From: Clostridia bacterium
GTDB lineage: Bacteria; Bacillota; Clostridia; Oscillospirales; CAG-382
Length of the DNA: 36,422 nt
Assembly: GCA_017630915.1 (NCBI GenBank)
Contig: JAGBUH010000237.1
Coordinates: forward strand, 1-36,422
Direction of reading: 5' to 3'
Position numbers and translations under genes: made by a program. The notes under the pieces are model-generated. The model saw nothing but the letters and a program-made list of their open reading frames with translations, had not been told where the DNA came from and ran no database searches. How positions within the stretch are numbered: position 1 is the first letter of the stretch; each line of letters starts with the position of its first letter. Shown piece after piece: positions 13,774-22,083 of this stretch.

Positions 13774-15168
13774 ATGGCACAACATAGAAACCGCATACGA
13801 AAGAAAACAAAAGTCGCGGCATATATTCGCGTATCACATGAAGATCAAGTTTTACACGGTTATTCACTCGAGGCGCAACGCGAGGCGTTGATTGAATATG
13901 CCGAAAAACACGACATGGAGATTGTTGATTTTTACGTTGACGAGGGAAAATCAGCGCGTAAAGAATTGAAACGACGCACCGAGATTTTCAGATTGATGGA
14001 TGACATTGAGAGAGGCGATAAAGGAATAGAAACGATCATTTTTATTAAAATTGACCGTTGGTTCCGTAACGTCGCCGACTATCACTACATCCAACGCATT
14101 TTAGAGAAACACGATGTAACATGGTTGACAACTCAAGAGGCCTACGATACGACAACATCCGACGGACGCATGAAAGTAAATATCATGTTATCGGTTGCGG
14201 AAAACGAGGCCGACCGTACGAGTGAGCGTATTAAATTCGTTAACGAGTCCAAAATTCGAAAAGGTCAAGCGATTACAGGTGAGCAAAGTTTACCACTCGG
14301 ACTAACTGTCGAGACTGTCGACGGTGTTAAACGTGTCAAACTCGATCCGGACGAGGCGCAAATCATGCTCGAATATATCAATCATTTTAAGACTCACGGC
14401 TCGAAACGATTAGCGATGTTACATTGTAATCAAAAATTCAACGTGACACATAGTTATTGTGTCTATTCTCAAATTTTTAAAAATTCGCTTTACTATGGTA
14501 AATATCGAGACGTCGACGACTACTGTGAGCCCCTAATAACACGCGAGGAATTTGAGGAGCTGCAACAACTCGGTAAACGTCAATATAAAGTCAACCCCGT
14601 TAAACGTATATATAAATTTTCGGGATTGGTACGTTGTGCAACGTGTGGTAAAAGTATGGCGGGCTCCGCACCAATGCGCCCAAATGGACCCTATCAACAT
14701 TATCGGTGTATATCCGCACGACTTGATCGACAATGTCCAAACAATGAAATCATTAACGAAAAGAAACTCGAAAAATATTTACTCGAGCATTGTAACACTC
14801 TGATTGAGAATTATATTGTAAATTTCGAAACGAGTGGTAATATCTCACACGATGACAACAATCTAAAAAAAGAGATCGAGGAATTAGAGGACGAGTTGTC
14901 ACGTGTAAATTATCGATTTCAAAAGAAACGAATGGACTATAAAGAATACGACGCGGAGTGTGAGCGACTCGAAAATAAAATCGATAAACTAAAATCTCAA
15001 CGAACACACACGGCTCGCGACACGTCTCATTTGGTGGAGTTTGTGAATAGTGATTGGCAAACTGTGTACCACACATTAACCGACGAAAACAAACGAGCGT
15101 TATGGAGATCGATCATTAAACGAATACAAAAAACCGGCATAAACTCTTATAATATAGAGTTTTATTAA
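13774..15168 (+). CDS. int: Large serine recombinase (phage integrase)
   Basis: 464 residues from the ATG at 13774, which has GGAGG eight bases upstream. The N-terminal resolvase domain carries YIRVS (Ser21, nucleophile) and the downstream R-rich motif (ENEADRTSERIKF). The recombinase domain follows (about 165-265), and then a zinc ribbon with CATCGKSM and YRCISARLDRQC. A coiled coil (about 360-425) ends the protein; it controls directionality in this family. It integrates and, with an accessory factor, excises the phage at attP/attB. The candidate attP lies 10 bases after the stop codon. Confidence 0.92.
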   Translation: MAQHRNRIRKKTKVAAYIRVSHEDQVLHGYSLEAQREALIEYAEKHDMEIVDFYVDEGKSARKELKRRTEIFRLMDDIERGDKGIETIIFIKIDRWFRNVADYHYIQRILEKHDVTWLTTQEAYDTTTSDGRMKVNIMLSVAENEADRTSERIKFVNESKIRKGQAITGEQSLPLGLTVETVDGVKRVKLDPDEAQIMLEYINHFKTHGSKRLAMLHCNQKFNVTHSYCVYSQIFKNSLYYGKYRDVDDYCEPLITREEFEELQQLGKRQYKVNPVKRIYKFSGLVRCATCGKSMAGSAPMRPNGPYQHYRCISARLDRQCPNNEIINEKKLEKYLLEHCNTLIENYIVNFETSGNISHDDNNLKKEIEELEDELSRVNYRFQKKRMDYKEYDAECERLENKIDKLKSQRTHTARDTSHLVEFVNSDWQTVYHTLTDENKRALWRSIIKRIQKTGINSYNIEFY

Positions 15169-15178
15169 TTACCCTAAT

Positions 15179-15228
15179 AGTTGCACTAACCTATCGTCGC
15201 CTACTGGTGCGCGTTAGTTAGTGCAACT
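15179..15228. promoter_or_regulatory. 50-bp dyad next to the integrase: candidate attP
   Basis: AGTTGCACTAAC at 15179-15190 is perfectly inverted as GTTAGTGCAACT at 15217-15228, around a 26-base centre that itself has weak symmetry (CC-TACT-GG at 15200-15207). Large serine recombinases use attP sites of about 50 bp with this kind of flanking dyad, usually beside the gene. A T-run follows, so a terminator for int is the alternative, but the loop is long for that. Confidence 0.55.
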
Positions 15229-15241
15229 TTTTAAAGACAAT

Positions 15242-15273
15242 AAAAAAGAGGCCCCGACATTAAAGTCGAGGCC
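15242..15273 (-). terminator. Terminator at the end of the late operon
   Basis: On the minus strand GGCCTCGAC pairs with GTCGGGGCC (one mismatch) around a six-base loop, followed by six Ts. It starts eight bases after the stop codon of the last late gene (HNH protein at 15281). Confidence 0.8.
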
Positions 15274-15280
15274 ATTCGAA

Positions 15281-15601
15281 TTAAAGTTTTTTGAGAATGT
15301 TGTAAATCTTAACAAAGTCGATATTCGGATTCTCTTGGAACGTAATGTCCAAATACTCGTCCCATCTTCGATGGAATTTTCGATGGCAATTCGCACACAA
15401 GAGAGCCGACCACTCGAGTTTCGTGGCGAACCCGTGACGGATGAGATAGATGTGGTGGAGCTGCAACTTATGAGAGCAACCACAAATATCACACGTCGGA
15501 TTCCGTTCCATCAAAATTTCTTTGATGGCTTTACTCCCGCTTCGGAGATGTCTGTTCTTGGTTTCGACGGACACCTTACTTTTACGCGGTTTCTGTTTCA
15601 T
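15281..15601 (-). CDS. Second HNH endonuclease, 106 aa
   Basis: The central motif CDICGCSHKLQLHHIY and the later CANCHRKFH form a zinc-bound HNH fold: two CxxC pairs and the catalytic HH. The N-terminus is very basic (MKQKPRKSKVSVETKNRH), suiting DNA binding. It is the last gene of the late operon, following the ThyX-like gene, with a GAGGTGG ribosome binding site. It could be a homing-type nuclease that spreads this locus, or an accessory nuclease. It is not similar enough in layout to the HNH at 302-685 to be a recent copy. Confidence 0.8.
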   Translation of the reverse strand: MKQKPRKSKVSVETKNRHLRSGSKAIKEILMERNPTCDICGCSHKLQLHHIYLIRHGFATKLEWSALLCANCHRKFHRRWDEYLDITFQENPNIDFVKIYNILKKL

Positions 15602-15624
15602 AATGCCACCTCATTAAAGGTCGG

Positions 15625-16191
15625 TTAGTTCATGATAAACTCTCTCGCATAAGGTAACGTCTCCAACCACTCGCAAAACTCACGCCACTCGGGGAGGCGG
15701 TGATTGCAGCGTTGGGTATAAATGTTTCTTAAACATCTGTAATTTGTTGTAAGTCTCGCCGTCAATTCAAAACCGGCGGGATTGGTGTAAAGCAATTTGA
15801 GATAGTTTTCGGGTGTCGGATTCGCTTCATATTCTTTTTTAAGCTCCTCCATGATCTCGATCACCCTCGGATCAACATATTCGTTGTAACTCGATTGTAA
15901 GTCGAATTTGGCGATCCTGTGCATGGTCGATTGAGAGCTTACAAACGTCATAAAACGATAGCGTTCCATTTCAACCCACATTTTGTTCGTACAGGTCAAG
16001 TCAAATGACACCAACATACCACTCAAGAATTGTCCGTGTGCATTGTTTTCTCGACACGCTTCTGTGAGATTGCGGCATCGCTTCATGTCTTTGTCGGTCA
16101 CATCGCGTTCTTTCAATTCAGTACGCATTGGATAACCCGACGCGATAATGCTCTCGTCCAAATCATGTACCCTCACTTTACTTACCTTCAT
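15625..16191 (-). CDS. ThyX-like (flavin-dependent thymidylate synthase superfamily) protein
   Basis: 188 residues. RYRFMTFVSSQSTMHRI (about 78-94) resembles the ThyX signature RHR-x7-S-x-R in arrangement, and the C-terminal LTTNYRCLRNIYTQRCNHR resembles the ThyX substrate-binding helix. Key arginines of the classic motif are partly replaced (R-Y-R for R-H-R; M-H-R at the end). ThyX methylates dUMP to dTMP using flavin and folate. I recall similar phage proteins, usually unnamed; activity is therefore uncertain. It is placed after the lysis genes, unlike a typical early nucleotide gene. GGAGG precedes the ATG. Confidence 0.6.
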   Translation of the reverse strand: MKVSKVRVHDLDESIIASGYPMRTELKERDVTDKDMKRCRNLTEACRENNAHGQFLSGMLVSFDLTCTNKMWVEMERYRFMTFVSSQSTMHRIAKFDLQSSYNEYVDPRVIEIMEELKKEYEANPTPENYLKLLYTNPAGFELTARLTTNYRCLRNIYTQRCNHRLPEWREFCEWLETLPYAREFIMN

Positions 16192-16335
16192 GACTATTCC
16201 TCCTATTCAGTTAGAATTTAACACATCAAATGTGTTTGGCGGTGGTCTACCACTATATAAAAAATAGGGACGCGCCACATGGACACATCCCCGCAAAAAG
16301 TGAAAACTTTTTTCCAACTACATATATTATATCAT
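16192..16335 (-). promoter_or_regulatory. Structured leader of the ThyX-like gene with a promoter candidate
   Basis: This gap contains an extended -10 TGATATAAT at 16334-16326 and a 17-bp dyad AACACAT-CAA-ATGTGTT at 16220-16236. Two hairpins described separately lie between them. The dyad and the short GTGG/CCAC stem at 16242-16253 could regulate the ThyX-like gene. No -35 of quality was seen. Confidence 0.35.
16259..16312 (-). terminator. Hairpins after the amidase gene
   Basis: GGGATG (16291-16286) pairs with CGTCCC (16272-16267) and is followed by TATTTTTTATA on the minus strand, a plausible terminator. Just upstream AAAAAGT-GAAA-ACTTTTT (16295-16312) is a second, A/T-rich hairpin with its own T-run. 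They may attenuate lysis-operon read-through into the ThyX-like and HNH genes. Confidence 0.45.
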
Positions 16336-17100
16336 TTAATTCGAATAAGTGATAAACGCGTCTCGATGATTCGCGTCATGTAATTTCTTTAGTGTATTTT
16401 CGGCGTTGGACTTTACTCCATACGCGCCGACTTGTACTTTGTAATATTTGCCGACTTTTACGATTAACGTATCAAAACCCTCGACCTTCAATTTCGCACA
16501 TAACGCCTCCGCGTTTGCTTTTTTACTAAAGGCCCCAACTTGTACTCGATACAATCCCGTTGTCGCCTCTACGGTCGGTTTTGGAGCGTTTACGAGTATT
16601 CCATCGACAATCGCTCGCGCGACTGCCTCAATACCCATGTCGTTATATATGTCACAATCTGATTTTGTGTCTACAAAACAAACCTCGATCAACATCGATT
16701 TCGCTTTGGTTTTGCGAATCACATATAACCCCGATCCGGCTTTGACGCCTCGGTTTTTGAATCCTAAGCGTGCGAGATTCTCACACACCTTTACCGCGTC
16801 CGGGTATTGGCGACCCTCATATGTATAAACCTCGCAACCCTTACCGCCGCCGGCGTTGAAATGGATCGACACAAACACATCGAGTGTCGTGTTGTTTGCA
16901 AGCTCAACCGTGCGCGATAAATAGGCGTTTGTCGATGACGCTTTGTTGACTGTACAATCAACCACCGTATGACCTAACGTCTTTAATTGGTTCATAACTT
17001 CACGACCCACCCGACGCGTCTCGATTGATTCGTTTATGAATCCAACCGCTCCCGTTCCAGGCGCTTGTGATGTATGACCACAATTGATTCCAATTTTCAT
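16336..17100 (-). CDS. N-acetylmuramoyl-L-alanine amidase endolysin with SPOR domain
   Basis: 254 residues. The Amidase_3 domain has the zinc ligands H9 (NCGH), E24 and H80 (SIHFNA) and the catalytic E139 (LIEVCF). A SPOR domain (about 182-254, two YRVQVGAFSKK/YKVQVGAYGVK repeats) binds peptidoglycan bared of stem peptides. The enzyme cleaves the bond between MurNAc and L-Ala to lyse the host. No signal peptide is evident, so the holin genes upstream should release it. Confidence 0.9.
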   Translation of the reverse strand: MKIGINCGHTSQAPGTGAVGFINESIETRRVGREVMNQLKTLGHTVVDCTVNKASSTNAYLSRTVELANNTTLDVFVSIHFNAGGGKGCEVYTYEGRQYPDAVKVCENLARLGFKNRGVKAGSGLYVIRKTKAKSMLIEVCFVDTKSDCDIYNDMGIEAVARAIVDGILVNAPKPTVEATTGLYRVQVGAFSKKANAEALCAKLKVEGFDTLIVKVGKYYKVQVGAYGVKSNAENTLKKLHDANHRDAFITYSN

Positions 17101-17111
17101 ATGATCACCTC

Positions 17112-17312
17112 TTACTTTTCGTGTTCCTCGAGTCGAACGATTCGAATTTCGTGATCTGCGATCTGCTTGTCGTTAGCCACGACCGTTTTATTTAACGCCT
17201 CGATCGTAACGTTTAACTTTGTAATACTTGTGTTTAACTTGATGATCGGTGTCATAATGCTAACGATACTAATCAAAAACGCCAATAATAAAATGATATT
17301 TGCGTCGTTCAC
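17112..17312 (-). CDS. XhlA-like holin-associated membrane protein, 66 aa
   Basis: An N-terminal hydrophobic helix (about 5-24) is followed by a coiled coil with heptads (KLNTSITKLNVTIEALNKTV). XhlA/hemolysin-like proteins of phage lysis cassettes have these two elements, though usually in the opposite order. The small gap to the holin gene and position before the amidase support a role in lysis. Length and topology match; exact family uncertain. Confidence 0.6.
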   Translation of the reverse strand: MNDANIILLLAFLISIVSIMTPIIKLNTSITKLNVTIEALNKTVVANDKQIADHEIRIVRLEEHEK

Positions 17313-17315
17313 AAC

Positions 17316-17615
17316 TTAACCCCCTTTGTAGTCGAGAGCCTCTTTTATCTCATCAAACACACATTGCACGAATGTCTCGACGTTTTCATATGTTATAAAA
17401 ATTTGCAATGGTCGAGGTAAAAAAGTACGAATCGCATTGACCACATACGTCATTTTCTCATCGTTCATACCTTTGTCGAACGCTTTCTCCGCCTGTACGA
17501 TTAAATGCGTCACCGTGGCGCGTAAACCGTTTTTCTTGACATGGTATAGTAAATATATTAGTACACCGATACAAGCGAATATAAGCCCCAATATACACAT
17601 TGTTTTTTCGTCCAT
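17316..17615 (-). CDS. LLH-family phage holin
   Basis: 99 residues with one N-terminal membrane helix (MCILGLIFACIGVLIYLLY, about 6-24), then a cytoplasmic helical domain with a basic start (HVKKNGLRAT) and an AEKAF segment typical of LLH-type holins. It should form the membrane lesion timing lysis. It lies directly before the XhlA-like and amidase genes. Confidence 0.75.
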   Translation of the reverse strand: MDEKTMCILGLIFACIGVLIYLLYHVKKNGLRATVTHLIVQAEKAFDKGMNDEKMTYVVNAIRTFLPRPLQIFITYENVETFVQCVFDEIKEALDYKGG

Positions 17616-17633
17616 TTGCTTATACCTCCACGC

Positions 17634-17900
17634 TTATCTACAACCCGCCGGATTATGTACATCGCAAACGTGAGCTACATCCAATTCAACCAACGCGATG
17701 TCGAAAATGTTCATTGTTGTGTTCATGCTCATAAATCCAGCGATTTTTTGACAAATGTGAGCGGCGGTTGTTGAATCACCTTGAGCTGCGTCAATTAACG
17801 CCTCGTTGAATACTTTCGCGTATTCGGCTTTTCCTTCTTCGAGTGCTTTCAATCTCAACTCGTTTAAGTCGTAACCATAATCATCGTACACTTTACCCAT
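17634..17900 (-). CDS. Hypothetical late protein, 88 aa
   Basis: The ATG at 17900 follows AAAGGAGAG; the frame is open further upstream only through a hairpin. The product is helical and begins MGKVYDDYGYDLNELRLKAL. Its C-terminus (HVCDVHNPAGC) has a Cys/His pattern that could bind metal. It lies between the tail-tip genes and the holin. No family recognised. Confidence 0.6.
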   Translation of the reverse strand: MGKVYDDYGYDLNELRLKALEEGKAEYAKVFNEALIDAAQGDSTTAAHICQKIAGFMSMNTTMNIFDIALVELDVAHVCDVHNPAGCR

Positions 17901-17928
17901 AACACATCTCTCCTTTTTAATAAATTTA

Positions 17929-17954
17929 AAAGGGATCGAATGGCCGACCCCTTT
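17929..17954 (-). terminator. Hairpin after the XkdX-like gene
   Basis: AAAGGGGTCG pairs with CGATCCCTTT (10 bp, one G-U) on the minus strand. The following bases are only weakly T-rich, so it may be a partial terminator or an RNA-processing hairpin separating tail and lysis genes. Confidence 0.45.
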
Positions 17955-17964
17955 CATAACTTAA

Positions 17965-18063
17965 TTATTTTAATAACGCTGCCACGTCGTCGCGCAACTT
18001 AGCCGGCACGTCATCGATCGTCTTTAGTCCTTGTTTAATCAAATTAGCGTAAATTTTAGCCAT
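17965..18063 (-). CDS. XkdX/CD1375-like peptide, 32 aa
   Basis: The product is 32 residues, starting MAKIYANLIKQGLKTIDDVP and ending in LL-K. This is the form of XkdX-family peptides found after tail-fibre genes in Firmicutes phages and PBSX-like elements. The ATG overlaps the stop of the gene above it (TAATG) and GGGAGGTG precedes it. Function unknown. Confidence 0.8.
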   Translation of the reverse strand: MAKIYANLIKQGLKTIDDVPAKLRDDVAALLK

Positions 18064-18317
18064 TATTGAGCACCTCCCAATAACATCTCATACACTTCGG
18101 TCAATGCGAGCTGTGTGTTCAAAACTTCCTCTTTCAACACGTCAATCTCATTCGGCTCCGGTGTCGGAGGATTCAAAATCTCCTCGATTTGAGCTTTCGC
18201 GTTGTCTTCATAGGACTTTGTTTTGTCCGGAATACATGGCTCTAATTGAACGATCCAATCTTTGCCGTTGTTTTTGATCTTATAACCGTTTTCCAAAATT
18301 TCATAAGTTAGCTTCAT
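18063..18317 (-). CDS. Small tail-region protein (XkdW-like position), 84 aa
   Basis: Starts MKLTYEILENGYKIKNNGKD, followed by a Pro-rich linker (NPPTPEPNE) and a C-terminal helix (DVLKEEVLNTQLALTEVYEMLL). Such small proteins sit between fibre genes and XkdX in Bacillus-like phages. It is coupled to the XkdX-like gene by a one-base stop/start overlap. Confidence 0.65.
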   Translation of the reverse strand: MKLTYEILENGYKIKNNGKDWIVQLEPCIPDKTKSYEDNAKAQIEEILNPPTPEPNEIDVLKEEVLNTQLALTEVYEMLLGGAQ

Positions 18318-18331
18318 GATCTAACCTCCTT

Positions 18332-18883
18332 TTAATTTGATATTCTCAAATATGTCGCGTCCGATATTGTCACCAAACTATCGGCTTTTACTTTATATTT
18401 ATTCTCCGACATGGTCGCGATTGCATTTTCAACCGTCGCCGTCGGTGTTCCGTCTGTATATACGATAGTATTTCGAGTTAAAAACAATTTCGGCGGATCG
18501 ACTTCCAGATCACCCTCGAGAATAACCATGTACGTCAATGAACCTGGAACCGCCGCGCTCGTGCTTCCACGAATCGTACTCGTAACCGTAATACTGTAAT
18601 CACTATTTTTTGTAACGGAGTTATTATATGTCGTGTTGTAAATATAACCGGTCGGTGTCGATAGTGGATATGTCTCCGATCCCATCGCGTTTTCCCAAAA
18701 CTTCAATTTGGGATTGAAATAATAAATCGGATAATGTTTACCGGACAAATAATGGAGTCCCATCATTGCGATTATTTTACGATCGAACGTTAACGTTATC
18801 TTCGGACCGTCCGGATTATTAGCGTACCCGCGTTCAACAGTATAACCTTTATGATTTATCGGAATTATAGTTTGTTTACCCAT
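18332..18883 (-). CDS. Tail-tip associated hypothetical protein, 183 aa
   Basis: Predominantly beta-structured, rich in Thr, Ser, Tyr and Asn (for example TGYIYNTTYNNSVTKN), as common in receptor-binding or baseplate decoration domains. It begins four bases after the Kelch-protein gene and likely belongs to the same tail-tip module. I do not recognise a family. Confidence 0.6.
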   Translation of the reverse strand: MGKQTIIPINHKGYTVERGYANNPDGPKITLTFDRKIIAMMGLHYLSGKHYPIYYFNPKLKFWENAMGSETYPLSTPTGYIYNTTYNNSVTKNSDYSITVTSTIRGSTSAAVPGSLTYMVILEGDLEVDPPKLFLTRNTIVYTDGTPTATVENAIATMSENKYKVKADSLVTISDATYLRISN

Positions 18884-18887
18884 GTCA

Positions 18888-20015
18888 TCAACCCCCCGTC
18901 GTCAAATATGTACCGTCAACGATTATATAGTCACCATCATCGGGTATGCTCACAACCCCGTTCACTTTACCCAATGTCGAGCCACCGGTTAACAAATTAT
19001 AACCACCGAAATTCGTCATCTCACCGTCGATCACGTCACCATCGGTATAACATCTACATCCGCTCGGTAAATTTAAAATCGCCACCGACAATTCAGTCAC
19101 TTTAGTGACCAACATCGTATCGCCACTGGTGTTACCACCCGCACCGCCGATCATATAAATAACATTGTCGATCACGCCGGCGTGACCGTAATAACGGTAT
19201 GTCGGTGTCGCGCTCAATGTCCGGTATGTATCATCCAACATATCATATCGACATAGTGTCGAATTACTCGAGCTCGAATTTATTAAATAAATATAATCAT
19301 ACACTTTCGCGATCATTCCGTTTTGATAATTGAACGGTATCTCAGCCAACGCCGCATGCTTATCCTCTGCGATACTGTATTTATACGCCGTCACCAAACT
19401 TCCCGTGCCGCCGAATATATAAATATAACCGTCTCCACCATATATCATACAATGTTTATATCTTGGTACGGGTGAATCGGTTAAATCAGTAATAGTGTTA
19501 TTGGTTGGATCGTACTTTTCCATTAGAGATCGCATACTTGTCGTTTCGTTACCACCGCTTATATAAATATATGTCCCATCTGTGCATGATCTCGAATCCT
19601 TAAACCTACGAAACGTACCCATGCTACTATGTGTATCATTCAGCGTGTCATATTTATATATATAGTTGTATGCACCATAATAGATATCAGTCCCGATCGC
19701 CTCGGCCCAATTCTTAGCATTAGCGTCCGGTGAATCGGACAACTTGGTCCAACTTTTCGTTTTCACGTTGTATTTATAACACTCGGCATAACTCGTGTTG
19801 TTACCGATAAAATACATCTCATCACCAATCACACAACTCGCCTGTTCGTAAATATTAACATTAACAGGAGCCGTCGCCGTGTTGTCACCCCACAACTCAC
19901 GAATTGTCCCGTTTTCAAGATCCTCGCGTAATGCTTGACTCGACACATACGGATAAACGGGAACCCCGATCGATTTCCCACCTCCGCCGAGTCCGTGGTC
20001 ATTAAGTTTAGGCAT
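18888..20015 (-). CDS. Kelch-repeat tail protein (putative receptor-binding)
   Basis: 375 residues. After a Gly-rich leader come at least five Kelch-like blades, recognisable by YKYNVKTKSW, YKYDTLNDTH, EKYDPTNNT, YKYSIAEDK and CRYDMLDDT, each followed by strands ending in IYIFGG or IYMIGG-like turns. They should close into a beta-propeller. Kelch propellers bind glycans or proteins; at this place in a siphophage this suggests host-surface recognition. It overlaps the upstream tail gene by eight bases. Confidence 0.75.
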   Translation of the reverse strand: MPKLNDHGLGGGGKSIGVPVYPYVSSQALREDLENGTIRELWGDNTATAPVNVNIYEQASCVIGDEMYFIGNNTSYAECYKYNVKTKSWTKLSDSPDANAKNWAEAIGTDIYYGAYNYIYKYDTLNDTHSSMGTFRRFKDSRSCTDGTYIYISGGNETTSMRSLMEKYDPTNNTITDLTDSPVPRYKHCMIYGGDGYIYIFGGTGSLVTAYKYSIAEDKHAALAEIPFNYQNGMIAKVYDYIYLINSSSSNSTLCRYDMLDDTYRTLSATPTYRYYGHAGVIDNVIYMIGGAGGNTSGDTMLVTKVTELSVAILNLPSGCRCYTDGDVIDGEMTNFGGYNLLTGGSTLGKVNGVVSIPDDGDYIIVDGTYLTTGG

Positions 20016-20985
20016 TTGTCAACACCTCGCTCTCGACGTCACCGTCGGCGTTATATGTGATCGTGTAAACCTCGGTTTTGTCAACGGTTGTTCCATTAGC
20101 TTGATAATATGTTATCGTTTGCGTTGTATAATTTCCATCATCGTTCGCGTTCGATAACTCGCTCACTTTGTACGTCGAACCATCCGCGCGTTTATATGTG
20201 ACTTTTGTATAAACACCGTTGTCGTCCTGGTTGATCTTATATGTCGAATAAGTCACCGTCGGTTTAAATTCACCAACCGTCACCAACGATCCGTCCTGTA
20301 CTTTTTGAATTTCAGCGTCAAGTGCTGCCAATTTACCGTCAACCTCGGTGTCGATTTCAGTTTGTTTCGATGTGAAATATTGACTCCATTCGGTTTCCAA
20401 ATCTGTTTTTTCGTTTGTGATCCAATTCGTCAAATCGGTCATCAATGTTTCAATCTCGATGTTTTTACCCTCGAAATATGTGTCAAATTCTGTTTTGTAA
20501 TTATTATATGTTTCGTTCAATGTTTCCCAAACGTCACCAACGTTCAACGGAACGATTCTCGATTCAAACTCGGTGATCGCTGTCGTTGTCTTAATAAATC
20601 TCGCAAACTCCAATTGATAAACCGTTCCGTCCGCGTCTAAATCCTCTTGAGTTAACGTTGGATATTCGTCCATGCTCGACAAGATTTTGAAATAGCCTTG
20701 ATTGAACACCGTCGACGAGTTGGTTTTACTCAAATCGATTTCAAAAATAACTGTACAATATTTATTTACTTCAACGACCTCCGAGACGATTGTTTCCGTA
20801 CCAACTACACGCACCAATCGACCGGCGATCAAGAAATATCCTGGTGCAACATACACGTTATCGTTGTCCGCCGTAACGTTACATCCTTTCGTAACACCAC
20901 TCACGCCGTTGAACCATTTATGTTGTAAATGCGCGAAATCGTCCGACGTGGTCAATTGGTCCGCAAATGTAATACCTCTAATCAT
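20008..20985 (-). CDS. Baseplate/tail fibre protein with coiled-coil stalk, 325 aa
   Basis: The N-terminal part (MIRGITFADQLTTSDDFAHLQ to about 130) is a beta-rich domain with the VYVAPGYFLIAGRLV pattern of phage baseplate proteins. Next is an alpha-helical stalk of about 90 residues (YNNYKTEFDTYFEGKN, LEEE-rich). The C-terminus is a beta domain with YTKVTYKRADGST and TITYNADGDV repeats. It probably links the tail tip to the Kelch protein. Confidence 0.65.
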   Translation of the reverse strand: MIRGITFADQLTTSDDFAHLQHKWFNGVSGVTKGCNVTADNDNVYVAPGYFLIAGRLVRVVGTETIVSEVVEVNKYCTVIFEIDLSKTNSSTVFNQGYFKILSSMDEYPTLTQEDLDADGTVYQLEFARFIKTTTAITEFESRIVPLNVGDVWETLNETYNNYKTEFDTYFEGKNIEIETLMTDLTNWITNEKTDLETEWSQYFTSKQTEIDTEVDGKLAALDAEIQKVQDGSLVTVGEFKPTVTYSTYKINQDDNGVYTKVTYKRADGSTYKVSELSNANDDGNYTTQTITYYQANGTTVDKTEVYTITYNADGDVESEVLTNA

Positions 20986-22083
20986 TTACGCTCTCTCCTT
21001 TCGTAGTTTTTCAATTAATTTCACGGCCAAATTGCCGAATTTTAAACTTATATAACCCGAGTCGTTTGAATATGCGACGCGTGTGATTATTGTATCTTTA
21101 ACGCCTCGAGCCTTTGTTTTAATCGAGCACTCGTGGCCCACATATAATTCATCGCGTGGATAAATAACGCTTTTATCGTAAACGTTCAATTCAATACTAT
21201 GTTTGTATGAGTTAGACTTGAACGCGTTCGACACAAGCTCAATGACCTCATTCATGTCATCCGTTTCAATAAATTCAATGTCATTTGCACCTTTCGCACG
21301 ATCCGGATCGTTTTTATCAGTCGTAACCGAGCGATCGTTTTTCAAATAGTAATTTAACACCCTCGTCTCACCGACTTTTGTCACGACTCCGGTCTCATCA
21401 TCTGTCGTGTCGGGTTGTTTCCACAAAACCGTAAATTTCGCCAACACATCCACTTGATAGTTTTCCACATAGTTATCCACGTCCGTTGATAAAGCGTCGA
21501 TTTTGAGCACGTTTTGGGCTTTCTTTCGAATATTAATAATCAATTTACCTGGTGTCGTCTCAAAATCAAATTCACAAAAGACGCCGTAATTTTGCATGAC
21601 GTTTGCGATGTATGTTTTCAAATTGAATATCCCGCGATCCGTTGACACTTTCGCCAAAACCGGCGTGTGTGTTATGGTGTTAACCTCGAGATATGTCAAA
21701 TTCAACAACGCGTCGTCACTATTTATAAAATTGTCCACGATACACGCTTTTATGAAATCCTCAACACCTGTTGAGCTTTTGAGTGCTTCGTTATCAGCGT
21801 CGATGATGATTTTTTGATCGAATATATTCTCTTTTTCAAGAACATGGATCGTGTGTAATTCCTCACCGTCCACATTGTCAACGCTCTCACATGTACCAAC
21901 AAAAAAGGACTCACCATTGTTTTTCAACATGATAAAGTCCTTTTCATCTATGATCGGTTTTCTTGCGACGTAAACGGTCGATTTTCCCTCGTAATCGATG
22001 TCACCCTCAATTGTATATGACTCGACATTAAAAACGTCTCTAATCGTCAAATCGTATTGATTAACAACATATCCAACAACCAT
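20986..22083 (-). CDS. Tail-associated baseplate hub protein (Tal-like)
   Basis: 365 residues placed directly after the Dit-like gene. It is beta-rich (for example YTIEGDIDYEGKSTVYVARK) and lacks an obvious lytic domain. The organisation and size fit the hub/Tal family (siphovirus gp37-like) that closes the tail tube. The C-terminus ends with a basic segment (KLIEKLRKERA). Assignment is by order and fold-like pattern. Confidence 0.65.
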   Translation of the reverse strand: MVVGYVVNQYDLTIRDVFNVESYTIEGDIDYEGKSTVYVARKPIIDEKDFIMLKNNGESFFVGTCESVDNVDGEELHTIHVLEKENIFDQKIIIDADNEALKSSTGVEDFIKACIVDNFINSDDALLNLTYLEVNTITHTPVLAKVSTDRGIFNLKTYIANVMQNYGVFCEFDFETTPGKLIINIRKKAQNVLKIDALSTDVDNYVENYQVDVLAKFTVLWKQPDTTDDETGVVTKVGETRVLNYYLKNDRSVTTDKNDPDRAKGANDIEFIETDDMNEVIELVSNAFKSNSYKHSIELNVYDKSVIYPRDELYVGHECSIKTKARGVKDTIITRVAYSNDSGYISLKFGNLAVKLIEKLRKERA

